This document shows, in pieces, positions 48,755-59,168 of a DNA stretch of 64,000 nt. The position numbers and the translations under genes were made by a program. The stretch is from the NCBI GenBank assembly GCA_015847255.1, contig JADLZK010005799.1, positions 1 to 64,000 of the forward strand, read 5' to 3'. Source of the stretch: Hyparrhenia diplandra. Taxonomy: Eukaryota; Streptophyta; Magnoliopsida; Poales; Poaceae. A model generated the notes under the pieces. The model made no database searches and was not told where the DNA came from. It was given only the letters and a program-made list of their open reading frames with translations. The first letter of the stretch is position 1. Every line of letters starts with the position of its first letter.

Positions 48755-48796
48755 TAGGCACGTTATTTGAGTGGCTTAACATCCCACGGTGACAAA

Positions 48797-50848
48797 ATGG
48801 CAACTACATTCCATGTCAACAACACCAAGAAAAGCCACCTTTTCGATGGCACCAATTTTGCCTATTGGAAGGTTAAGATGACCGCACACCTCAAGTCAAT
48901 CAATAGAAGTGTGGGTTGTCACGGAGAACAAGTTTGAGGTTGCAAAGCCCAATGAGCCAACCGCCGGAAGAAGAGAAGAAACTATATGCCAATGATGTGG
49001 TAGTGAGTGCTTTCCATGAGGCATTCAATGATCGAGTCTTTGAGCAAGTCAAGTCTCTCACTATTGCTCATGAGATTTGGAAGAAGCTTGAAGAATGCTA
49101 TGAAGGTACGAGAAGGGCGTCAAGCAAGCCAAAGCATATATCAAGCTTGAGCAATTCAATAGCTTCAAGATGGAAGAAGATGAGAAGCGTCGTGAGGAGA
49201 TGTTTCACCGCATGCAAGTGTTGGTGAATGATCTCAATGCTCTAGGAGAAGAGATCAGGACAAGACCTTCAACATGAAGTTCTTGAGGTGTTTCTTGGGA
49301 GAGGTTTGGGATGTTCATCACCGTGCTAGTGAGGACAAACTTGAAGGACTTGACTCCCAACCAATTGCTTGATGAGGTGATGACCGATGATTCATATAGA
49401 GATGACAAGAAGAAGCAAGAGCTCATCAACAAGGCAAACAAGAAGGTCAAGGGAAGAAGAGAAGAAAGAGGACAAGAAAGAGCTTGGCACTCAAGGCAAG
49501 CTCATCATCAAGGGCAAAAGAAGAAGGAAGAATCAAGTGATGAAGAGGATGGCACTTCTACAAGTGGAAGTGAAGTTGATGAACAATTGGCCCTCTTTTG
49601 AGAAGATTGGGGAAATATGTGAAGAAGACATACATCAACAAGAACAAGAAGAAGCAATCATCAAGAAGAAGACCAAGGATGGCAAGAATGAAGGCAACAT
49701 GACATGCTTTCGGTGTCATGATGATTGTCACTTGATAGTAGAATGCCCATATGAGAGTGATGATGAGAAGGGCATTAAGAAAGCTAGAAAGAAGAATGAT
49801 GCCAAGAATGAGAAGGAGAAGAAGCCCAAGAAGAAGAATGAGTCACATGTGGCTATGTGGGATAGTGATGGCTCATCCTCTTCAAGTGATGAAGAAGAGG
49901 AGAAGAAGAACAAGAAGAAGGGACAAGCTCACCTTGCTATGCATGACAAGATCTCCCTCTTCGACACTCCTTCCTCATGCTTCATGGCTAAGGCCATCAA
50001 GGTACAATCTATCACTAGTGATGATGATGATGATCGCTAGGGAGGAATTGCAAAGCATGCTTGATGATTGCATTGTCATGTTCAAGCAAAGTAGAAAGGA
50101 ATGCAAGGGCTTGCGTAAGGAAACAAAGAGCCTTAAGCAAGAACTTGGTGAGCTTCGGGCATCTTATGAGAGTCTAGAGGTAGACCATAAGAAGCTTGAG
50201 AAAACTCATTCTAAGTTAGAGAAAGCTCATTCCTCTCTACTTGATGAGCACAAGTTGTGCTTAGTTGAGGACAAGGTTGATACATGCAATGCAAGCATCA
50301 TGTGTGACATTCTTGTTGATGAATCAACCCCCAAGTATGAGACCTCCACTAGCTCTATCACTAGCATATCCATTCCTAGTGAAGATAATGATAACCCTAT
50401 GCTTATTCATGAGAATGCTTGTTTAAAGAGGGAAGTAAAGGAGCTCAATCACTCCTTGGCTAAGGCCTATGGTGGTGAGGACCGCTTGCTTATGTGCTTG
50501 GGTAGCCAAAGGGCATCCTTGTATAAGGAGGGCTTAGGCTATATCCCCAAGAAAGGCAAGGCCACCTATGTGACTCACAAGACTCGTTTTGTGAAGAGCA
50601 ATGGTAGCTATTGCAAAGCTTGCAAGCAAGTTGGTCATGTAGAGCAAAAGTGCATGAACAAGAGGACCAATGTTACTTCTATCAAGCTTGATCACTCTTA
50701 TATGCTTGTGAAGAAGAACAATGGTGTTCGTGCTAGGTACATTGGTACACCATGGATGGGCTCAAAGAAGAAAGCCATTTGGGTACCAAAGGCCTTGGTG
50801 ACTAACCTTGAAGGACCCAAGCAACATTGGGTACCTAAGAAGAATTGA
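48797..50848 (+). pseudogene. Copia gag region, frameshifted
   Basis: The start ATG at 48797 gives MATTFHVNN and soon LFDGTNFAYWKVKM, the usual Copia gag opening. Frames then change at about 48905, 49120 and 49300, and again near 49600-50040. Recognisable pieces include FEQVKSLTIAHEIWKKLEE and a first zinc knuckle (Cys, Cys, His, Cys as CX2CX4HX4C at 49705-49746, with the usual glycine replaced). Then follow a charged coiled-coil stretch with LEKTHSKLEKAHSSLLDEH and a second CX2CX4HX4C knuckle (50612-50653). Gag forms the virus-like particle that packages element RNA. The long acidic-basic linker and extra knuckle are typical of Sire-type gag. Confidence 0.85.
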
Positions 50849-50894
50849 TCTTATTTTGTAGGTCAATTACCGTGCCGGAGGAGAGCATTGGATA

Positions 50895-52571
50895 ATGGAT
50901 AGTGGGTGCACTCAACACATGACCGGGGATTCTCATATGTTCAAGTCTATTAGCATCAAAGGCATTGATGAGTATGAGTCAATCACTTTTGGCAATGACA
51001 AGAAAGGCAATGTGTTGGGGCTAGGCAAGATTGCTATCACTCAAGAGAAAAGCTTGTCAAAGGTGTTGCTAGTTGATCATCTTGATTACAACCTATTGTC
51101 GGTCTCTCAACTTTGTGATCATGGCTACAAGTGCATATTCACAAGTCAAGAAGTTGAAGTGGTTAGTGGTGATGGTGCAAACATGATCTTCAAGGGATTT
51201 AGATATGGTGATCTCTACCTTGTTGACTTCAACTCAAAAGAAGCCAAGTTGACAACATGTTTACTCTCAAAGGCTAGCAAAGGGTGGTTGTGGCATAGAA
51301 GACTTGGTCATGTTGGGATGAAGCAATTGAACAAGTTGTTGAAGCATGACTTGGTTAGAGGCTTGGATGATGTGAAGTTTGAGAAGGACAAACCTTGTGG
51401 AGCATGTCAAGCCGGGAAGCAACATGGCAATGCACATCCAACCAAGAGCATAATGAGTACAAGCAAGGCATTTGAGTTGCTACACATGGATTTGTTTGGG
51501 CCAACATCATACTCTAGCATTGGTGGCAACAAGTATGGTTTTGTCATAGTTGATGACTACACTAGATACACATGGGTGTTCTTTTTGCATGACAAGAATG
51601 ATGTGTTTGAGCTATTCAAGACCTTTGTCAAGAGAGTGCAAAATGAGTTTGAGACATCCATCAAGAAGATTAGGAGTGACAATGAAAGTGAGTTCAAGAA
51701 TACAAGAATTGAAGAGTTGTGTGATGAGCTTGGAATTGGACATCAATTCTCACCAACCTATACTCCTCAATCCAATGGTGTAGTTGAAAGGAAGAATAGA
51801 ACCTTGATTGAAATGGCAAGATCAATGCTTAGTGAATACAATGTTAGCCATTCCTTTTGGGCCGAAGCAATCAACACGGCTTGCTATTGTAGTAAGAACC
51901 GTCTCTATTATCATGGAATGCTTGGCAAGACACCATATGAGTTGTTAAATGGAAGGAAGCCCAACATTGGTTACTTTAGAGTCTTTGGATGCAAATGCTA
52001 CATTCTCAAGAAAGGCACAAGATTGGGCAAGTTTGACAAGAAATGTGATGAAGGATTCCTTGTTGGATATTCAATCACAAGAAAAGCTTATAAAGTTTGG
52101 AACTTGGGTAGTGGCAAGCTTGAAGAAGTTCATGATGTTGAATTTGATGAAACCCAAGGCTCTCAAAATGAAGTTGAAAATCATGATGATGTTAGTGGTT
52201 CCAACTTGGAGAATGCCATGAGGAACATGGATATTGGTGATATTCGGCCAAGGCAAGTTGATGATGATGAAGACACCCCAATGCCTACTACTACCATTGA
52301 AATCAATGCAAATGAAGCAAGTACTAGTGGCACTCAAGATGAAGATCAAGATCAAGAGCATCAAGCTAGTCCAACTCCTCATCCTAGTCATCAAGTGCAA
52401 GTGATGCAACCTTCCAACATTGCAAGAGACCATCCAATTGATCAAATTGTGGGTGACATCAATAGTGGAGTGGTTACTAGAAGAAGATTAGCATCTTTTT
52501 GTGCTCACCATGCCTTTGTAGCACAAGAAGAACTGGAGAACATTGAAAATGCACTCAAGAAGGAAGATTAG
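50895..52571 (+). CDS. Copia pol frame: protease end, GAG-pre-integrase, integrase
   Basis: An open frame of 558 codons. The protease catalytic motif DSG is at residues 2-4 and the true frame begins upstream, so this start is nominal. The zinc-binding GAG-pre-integrase domain has His134, His139, Cys168 and Cys171 (WHRRLGH, CGACQ). The integrase core has Asp199 (HMDLFGP), Asp262 (RSDN) and Glu298 (VVERKNR); the second and third are separated by 35 residues, the canonical DD35E spacing. The usual RSDNG-EF reads RSDNESEF here. After residue 410 the chain becomes an acidic linker that leads to reverse transcriptase. It is the only large intact frame in the element and would need neighbouring domains from other copies. 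Confidence 0.95.
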   Translation: MDSGCTQHMTGDSHMFKSISIKGIDEYESITFGNDKKGNVLGLGKIAITQEKSLSKVLLVDHLDYNLLSVSQLCDHGYKCIFTSQEVEVVSGDGANMIFKGFRYGDLYLVDFNSKEAKLTTCLLSKASKGWLWHRRLGHVGMKQLNKLLKHDLVRGLDDVKFEKDKPCGACQAGKQHGNAHPTKSIMSTSKAFELLHMDLFGPTSYSSIGGNKYGFVIVDDYTRYTWVFFLHDKNDVFELFKTFVKRVQNEFETSIKKIRSDNESEFKNTRIEELCDELGIGHQFSPTYTPQSNGVVERKNRTLIEMARSMLSEYNVSHSFWAEAINTACYCSKNRLYYHGMLGKTPYELLNGRKPNIGYFRVFGCKCYILKKGTRLGKFDKKCDEGFLVGYSITRKAYKVWNLGSGKLEEVHDVEFDETQGSQNEVENHDDVSGSNLENAMRNMDIGDIRPRQVDDDEDTPMPTTTIEINANEASTSGTQDEDQDQEHQASPTPHPSHQVQVMQPSNIARDHPIDQIVGDINSGVVTRRRLASFCAHHAFVAQEELENIENALKKED

Positions 52572-54059
52572 ATCAATGCTATGCATGAAGAGTTGAACAA
52601 CTTCAAGAGAAATGATGTATGGGAATTGGTGGAAAGGCCAAAAGGACTACAATGTGATTGGAACCAAGTGGGTCTTCAAGAACAAGCAAGATCAAGATGG
52701 AATTGTTGTGAGAAACAAGGCAAGACTAGTAGCTCAAGGGTACACTCAAGTAGAGGGTCTTGACTTTGGGAGACCTATGCACCGGTTGCTAGACTTGAAG
52801 CAATTAGAATCTTACTTGCTTATGCATGTGCTCATGACATCAAACTCTATCAAATGGATGTGAAAAGTGCATTCTTGAATGGCTTCATCAATGAGTTGGT
52901 GTATGTGGAGCAACCACCGGGATTTAAAGATAGAAGTATCCCAACCATGTCTACAAATTGAAGAAGCCTTGTATGGCTTGAAGCAAGCACCAAAAGCATG
53001 GTATGAGAGGTTGAGAGATTTTCTCCTCTCTAAAAGGGTTCAAGATGGGAAAGGTGGACACCACTCTCTTCACCAAGAAGATTGGTCAAGACTTGTTTGT
53101 GTTGCAAATATATGTTGATGACATTATCTTTGGGTCAACCAACCAAGAGTTTTGTGAAGAGTTTGCAAAGATGATGGCCAATGAGTTTGAGATGTCAATG
53201 CTTGGAGAGCTCACATTCTTTCTTGGTCTCCAAATCAAGCAATTGAAGAATGGCACATTTATTAGTCAAGGCAAGTACATCAAAGACATGATCAAGAAGT
53301 TTGATCTTCAAGATGCCAAGTCAATGTCACACCAATGGGAACTAATGGAAGCTTAGACCCCGACCCTAGTGGCAAGATGGTTGAACAAAAGAAGTATCGG
53401 TCCATGATTGGTAGTTTGCTCTATGCAACTGCATCAAGGCCAGGACATTGCATTTTAGTGTGGGCATGTGTGCTAGATATCAATCCGATCAAGAGAAAGT
53501 CACCTCAAAGCAACAAAAGAGAATTGTGAGGTACTTGAAGGGCACACAAGATGTTGGACTATGGTATCCAAAGGGATCCAAGTTTGATTTGATTGGATAT
53601 TTAGATTCGACTATGGAGGGTGCAAGATCAATAGAATGAGCACAAGTGGCACATGTCAATTTCTTGGAAGGTCACTAGTATCATGGTCTTCAAAGAAGCA
53701 AAATAGTGTTGCTCTTTCAACCGTAGAAGCCCAAATACATTAGTGCGGGGAAGTTGTTGCACTCAATTGCTATGGATGAGGTCAACCTTGAGGGATTTTG
53801 GATTCAAATTTGACAAAGTCCCATTGTATTGTGACAATGAAAGTGCAAGGAAGATGACCCAAAATCCGGTTCAACATCCAAGAACAAAAGCACATTGATA
53901 TAAGGCACCACTTCATAAGAGATCATCAACAAAAGGGTGACATTTGTATCATGGGCATTGACACCGAAATCAACTAGCCGACATATTCACCAAGCCACTT
54001 GATGAGAAGAGGTTTTGCATGCTAAAGGGAGAATTGAACATTATTGACTTCTCAACTTG
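52572..54059 (+). pseudogene. Copia reverse transcriptase and RNase H, frameshifted
   Basis: After a stop at 52569-52571 similarity continues through several frames. NDVWELVERPKG is followed by NKARLVAQGYTQVEGLDF in a second frame, then KSAFLNGF, ALYGLKQAPKAWYERLRDFL and the catalytic YVDD at 53111-53122. RNase H pieces follow: YRSMIGSLLYATASRP, RYLKGTQDVGLWYP, YCDNESARKM and ADIFTKPLDEKRF near the end. Frame changes occur at about 52660, 52790, 52880, 53040, 53330 and more, with in-frame stops. The enzyme would synthesise element DNA; this copy cannot. Confidence 0.92.
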
Positions 54060-55066
54060 AGTTGATGCACCCCACTTATATGACATGCCTCTCCTTGACA
54101 AACCCCAAGGTAAAAGTTGGTTGTCATGGCATTCATAAATTGCTAAGGACTTGTTAGTGCATCTAGACATCATGCATGCTTACTAGGCTCATTCATGGAA
54201 AATAAAATGATTTCAATGTTTGTGTGGCACCACTATTGCTTTGAATGGTTCTATGAACTAGTGGTGGCATATGACATGTTTATGTGCTTGCAATCCTAGT
54301 GTCAACTCTAGAAAAATCGCTATTGATGTGTATTCTAACATGGTGCAAGATAACCCTTATGCATATGAGGTGTGAAAAAAGCTTGTCCTTGGTTCAAACT
54401 TGAATACATGGAAAGGCAAGTGATCTAGATGAGACCACATGTGATACTTTGATTGACTTGATTTCTCTCATTTACACCTTTTTGGTGATTGTTGACAAAG
54501 GGGAGAAATAAGTCATAAAGATGTTGGAAAAGATCACACAAATAGGGGAGCAAGCTCATAGACTATTTGTGCATTTGTATGTGCATGATCATAATGAAAT
54601 ATTTGCATTGGCAATCTAAATTCAATATTCATGATTGCTTGGTGTATGCTAGTTTTTAAAAAAATTGATTGGTGTTTGACCAACTAGCATGCATAGGATG
54701 TATCTAGACAAAGCTCACATTTTTAGCCTATAATGTTGATCTCATGGGGTATGTTGAGTTTTTGATGAATGTCTAGATACATGATGCTAAGGACTCAGAT
54801 AGTTTCACGCTTCAAAGGTCCAAATTCTAGAACCTTAGCATCTCTTTTTTGGTATTAGTATCTCTCCCCAAAAGGTTTCTATCCATACATATGTGCCAAC
54901 TTGATCCAAACACATGGAAGCACATATGTAGGGGGCTACTACTACCAAAACCGAACAAAAATGTTTGTCCAATCCTTGATTTATGATCAAAACTCTATGG
55001 GCAAGCAATTCAAGTTCAATTGAATTTTATTTCATATCTTTGTGAGTTTGGTTGTCATCAATTACC
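54060..55066 (+). other. Noncoding 3' region of the large Copia element
   Basis: About 1 kb between RNase H and the polypurine tract. In some Sire elements this space holds an envelope-like frame, but no long frame or membrane segment is seen here. Confidence 0.6.
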
Positions 55067-55079
55067 AAAAAGGGGAGAT
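55067..55079 (+). other. Polypurine tract of the large Copia element
   Basis: AAAAAGGGGAGAT immediately precedes the 3' LTR; it would prime plus-strand DNA synthesis. Confidence 0.85.
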
Positions 55080-56808
55080 TGAAATCTCATGTTTGATTTT
55101 GGAAATTGATGACACACTTGTGGACTAATCCTTTGCTCTAAGTGTATGACTTGAGATAGGATTAGGTTGATGACAAGGAGCATGATGATCATGAACATGG
55201 ACAATGATGGTGGACATGATGGATCGTCAAGCTCGGTGATCGGCTTGAGAGGAACCCGGGAGATCAAGGCAAAGGTATACTTGATAGGGTTTTCCTTTTC
55301 GGTGATCAAGACACGATAGAGCGTGTGATCACATTATAGGATAGATAGCCGACTATCAAGAGGGGATGCCCGACAATCCTTGCATGAAGTGCTTCTAGGT
55401 CAATTGACTTGCATATTGCATTTAGGACAATGAGAGCACTAACCCGATCTTGCCTAACATCTCGGCGTGCTAACATTGGTGATAGCGTGTTCATTTTGGC
55501 GTGTTGGCAACCTATGGCAAGAGGCGAAGCAAGTTTGAAACAAAGAGCAAAGAAAAGAAAGAAGAATCATTTGTTTGAAGTGGCCGGACGCGCTTCGGTG
55601 GTGGCCGGGGACGCGGCCGGTGGCTCCGGTCGGTCGCGTCTGGCGCGAAGAGCTGCGGGCGCGATTTCACGGGACTTGCGATCGGAACCGGACGGGGCGC
55701 TTCCGGTCTTGGCCGGGACCGGTGTGGGGACGCGTGGTTGGGCTGCTCGGTTGTGGGGCGGTGTGGCTTGTCGGTAGTGACCGGAAGCACTGGCCAGGAC
55801 CCTTGACCGGACATTTGGATGCGTCCGGTTGTCGGTCCGTCGTATGAAAGCACCCAATTTGAAGGCAACGGCTCTTTTGTTTGGAGGAGGCTATATATAC
55901 TTGGATGGCTGGTTTCATAGTCTCTCTCTTGCACATTTGAACACTCTAACTTGCTAGTGAGCTTGTGAGACTCCTCTCCACTCATCTCCTCATCACTAAT
56001 TCGGATTCTTGGTGAGATTGAGAGAGATAGAAGTGCATTGCTTGCATCGGTTGCATTTAGAAGCACTTCATTCTTGGAGAAGCCGCGGGATTCTTGTTTT
56101 CTTGGAAATTTTGCGGTTCCCTAGCGGCTTGGAGCAAAGAGGCGGTGTTGAGCTCAAGTGGAGCTTGTTTGAGGGCCACAGGTGGTGATTGTGAGGGGTC
56201 GTTCCTTGCCCCGGGAGATTAGCGAAAGGAGCACTAGTGGATTGCTCGTGGCTTGTTGGACCCTCTCTTGTGATCGTTTGCTTGAGCACCCATAGGGGTT
56301 TTGGCACCGGCCATTAAGCTTAGCACACGTCAAGTGAGTGTGTCGCTACAACGAGGACTTAAGCGTCTTAAGCAAGCACGTGAACCTCGGTAAAAATCAT
56401 TGTGTCACTTGTTCTTGCTCGTTGGAGATTTCTTGGTGATCACGGTGATTGGCTACAACCTCGACACTACACCGGTGGTATTGTATTCTAGCACCTCTTG
56501 CATTACTTTCGTAGTATATCTTGTTAGGGTGCTTAGTGTTGTGTAGCTTGTTTAGTTAGCTTAGCCTTGTTAGCTCCTAGTGGTAGAATTAGTTAGTGTA
56601 TCTTGTCCACCTAGGAGTAACTTAGCAACCTAGCCATTACTTGTGATTAGAGACATTAGAATTGCTAAATTGCTAGGAGGCTTGCGTAATTAGTTTGAAG
56701 CATTTGCTTATTAAGCTGTAGTCTTTTTACTAACCACCTTGCTTAGTGTTGTTTGTAGAATTTTTTAATAGGCTATTCACCCCCCCCTCTAGCCATTAGG
56801 ACCTTTCA
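55080..56808 (+). repeat. 3' LTR of the large Copia element
   Basis: 1729 bp, TGAAATC to CCTTTCA. The TATA region GGAGGCTATATATACTTGGA recurs at about 55885. Relative to the 5' LTR the terminal homopolymer is longer (CACCCCCCCCTC) and many short indels occur. Confidence 0.93.
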
Positions 56809-57589
56809 CCCACCCCTTCCGAGCAGGTGGCGTGGCGCTCCGAGCTTCCACTCTAATGGCAGCAAGGGCTTCCCTTTGCTCTCCCACGATGCCAACGCGA
56901 TAGCCAAAACAAATAAATAACCACATACATGCGGCGGCCACACAACACGGAAACAACCACATACATGAAACAACCACAACCACTAATCTAGTTGATTTAC
57001 AATAAACCAAAATATCATGCGAGTACTAACAATTAAATCTCTCTATACAAATATACCTCAAGAGTGTCACGTAGACAATATTCATATATAAGAGAAATAG
57101 TAGTAATAGTAATATTTTTTAGATAATGAAACAAAGTTCTAGCTATATCATCGGAGATAGTACACAACTTTAGGTTCGGATACAAAATGAAGCCATAAAG
57201 CTTACAAACTAATAGGAAACAAGGAAAAGGAAAAAAAGTTGAGCTTTGAGAAAGAGCACAACAATGAGCACAGAAGAAACACTACTAGCAATATAAACAA
57301 GTGATAATTAACCTAAAGGGACCTCTAAAAATACAAGAGTACATATATATGAAACATCTGAGAAATAGGCTTTAGTTTGATACCTACTCGATTAATGCGA
57401 AAATCATCTTTGCTTTCTAGAAACACCCTCATCGTTTAAAAAGCTTATAATATCATAAAATCACCTACCGCGATTGAGATATAATTATTTTTATGGAAGC
57501 GATGCCAACCACGCATGACCCCCTACCTAGGCGTAGTTAGATTTGGGGGCTGCGGAGAGGACATCAACGCCACTTGTTTCATTTTAGCT
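56809..57589. other. Right flank of the Copia insertion, no gene recognised
   Basis: Starts CCCACCCCTTCCGAGCAGG, the probable continuation of the G+C-rich sequence left of 47041, then becomes A+T-rich. AACCACATACATG is repeated near 56918 and 56955. Confidence 0.4.
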
Positions 57590-57930
57590 AACGATGAAAC
57601 CCTAGGACTAACCTTATGCTAAGTGATTGAATTAGATATGGTGGTCCTAGCCAAGATGGAGCAAGAGGATCACAATGGATGGGCGGTGATGAACCAAAAT
57701 ATGAACAAGCGCTCATGCTTGGAAAAAAGAAAAGAAAAACATAAATGGACTAAAGGCAAAGGTATAAAGTAACAGGACCATTTTTGGTTTGCTCTCGAGA
57801 TACCATAAAAGGTGTGGCGGTTTAGGATCGATAGCTGCACTATTAAGAGGGAGCCCGGCTCTGTCGATTATTGCGGTTGTCAAGTGCCACTAGTTGAAGT
57901 CATTCATGTAGATGTATTAGGGCCTAGAGT
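57590..57930 (+). mobile_element. LTR fragment, Copia-like
   Basis: The order of short blocks (CTAGGACTAACCTTATGCTAAG, then GATGGGCGGTGAT, GGTTTAGGATCGATAG, CTATTAAGAGGGAGCCC and TTAGGGCCTAGAGTGC) parallels the first 350 bp of the LTR at 47041, which has GGATAGATAGCCGACTATCA and AGAGGGATACCCG. It is probably the start of a related but different LTR, cut off at the MITE at 57935. Confidence 0.4.
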
Positions 57931-57932
57931 GC

Positions 57933-58119
57933 TACTCCCCTCCGTCCCAAGATATAAGGTGTAACTACTTTTTATTCTTGTCCCATGATATAAGGCGTGC
58001 TCTCTCTAGAGACACATATATCAATACACTAGCACTAATCTTTGAGAGAGAGAATTAAATGCGTTTCTTGGTCTTTAAACCCGAGGTAGTTCGCCTTATA
58101 TACCGGGACGGAGGGAGTA
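57933..58119. mobile_element. Stowaway-type MITE
   Basis: Terminal repeats CTCCCCTCCGTCCCAAGATA (from 57935) and the complementary ACCGGGACGGAGGGAG (to 58117) flank 183 bp, with TA on both sides (57933-57934 and 58118-58119). These are the ends and target of Tc1/mariner-related Stowaway elements. Confidence 0.88.
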
Positions 58120-58241
58120 ACTTCTAACCCTTGTAAAAATATTTGAGAAAATACTAACACATGTGTACATGAGCAAGACCTAAGCGAAACAATTGAGGTG
58201 TGAAGCGGGGGTCCTTCAAGCGTAAGTGTGCAATGTAGTAT

Positions 58242-58800
58242 GACTACTACAAAAAAGAACAATGGTGGCGACTATTTTGGATTAAGCTAAGGTCGCGGTT
58301 AATCACGGATTAACCGTGGCGGTTTTCAAAACCTCCACCGTTAATCCAAAAAAAAAAAAAGTTCAAAATGAAACCCTAACGGAATTTTTGGATCTAGGCA
58401 GCGCCCTTGGGATCCCCCTTTGCCGCTATGGGGAGGAGATGGAGAGGAGGTGTGGCTGCCGTGATGGGGGAGGGATGGAGGAGGAGGGTGCCGCGTGGAG
58501 TTAGCGAGGGGAGAGAGGCAAAGAGCGTTGTCGGGTTTGGGTTAGGAGTCTTGGTGAAGGGTGGTAGGGAAAGGTGAGGAGTGAGTTAGGGTTTCAAGTG
58601 TCCACGATATATATAGTAGCGAGATGTTATTGGACCTAAATGGGTGCGTCTAGTTTTTATTTTGGGCTACTATTTATAGCGGTTTTTATAAAAACGTCAT
58701 GGTTAATTAATTTACAGTTAATTTACGTGGCGGTTTTTAACTTGCTATGATTAATTAGAAAACCGTCATGATTAATTAAAACATTTAAAAATGGAAAGCG
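58242..58800. mobile_element. CACTA-like relic
   Basis: ACTACAAAAAAGAACAATGG (about 58245) resembles a CACTA terminus. Both flanks of a short G+C-richer core carry repeated words in both orientations: GTGGCGGTTTT, AACCGTCATGATTAATTA and TTAATCACGGATTAACCG. Such subterminal arrays bind CACTA transposase. No opposite terminus was found, so limits are approximate. Confidence 0.4.
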
Positions 58801-58905
58801 TCCTCTAAAAGATTCTTTTAAATAGTTTACACTGTTTTTCGACCTAGTAAATGCGAGCCTACGAATACGACTATGACCGGTTAGACTCGATGTCATCATA
58901 CAGCA

Positions 58906-59168
58906 TACTCCCTAGGGATGGTATTAGAAGTCGTTTAGGACAACGACACGGTCTCCAAAACACAAGTTTGACCTCTTATTATTATAAAAATATTTATGGA
59001 GATGTGATATATGTATACTTTTATCAAAGTATTTTTTAAGACAAATCTACTCATATAATTTTTACATTTACAAACTCAATAACTTAAAAAGTTATTGATG
59101 ATTTATATTTCGATGTTTGACTCAAACCTTGTCCAAAACGACTTTCTAATACCATCCCGGAAGGAGTA
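58906..59168. mobile_element. Stowaway/mariner-type MITE
   Basis: The left end CTCCCTAGGGATGGTATTAG (58908) pairs with the right end, whose complement reads CTCCTTCCGGGATGGTATTA, and similarity extends inward through AGTCGTTT(A/T)GGACAA. TA flanks both sides (58906-58907, 59167-59168). Length is 259 bp. Confidence 0.85.

Larger units (their letters stand above)
47041..56808 (+). mobile_element. Copia LTR retrotransposon, probable Sire/Maximus lineage
   Basis: Long direct repeats (47041-48740 and 55080-56808), each TGAAATCTCATG to CCTTTCA, flank a 6.3-kb body with a primer-binding site, gag-like region, protease, integrase, reverse transcriptase, RNase H, a noncoding stretch and a polypurine tract. 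The domain order is Copia. Long LTRs, an extended gag region with coiled coil and two CCHC knuckles, and about 1 kb between RNase H and the 3' LTR suggest the Sire/Maximus lineage. The flanks read CACCCCT on both sides, offset by two bases; a clean 5-bp duplication is not seen. One long frame (50895-52571) is intact but the gag and the reverse transcriptase to RNase H part are frameshifted, so it is not autonomous as read. Confidence 0.95.

Noticed and set aside
54060..55066. An envelope-like gene after RNase H in the large Copia element
   Set aside because: Some Sire elements carry one here, but no frame longer than about 60 codons and no membrane segment is visible.
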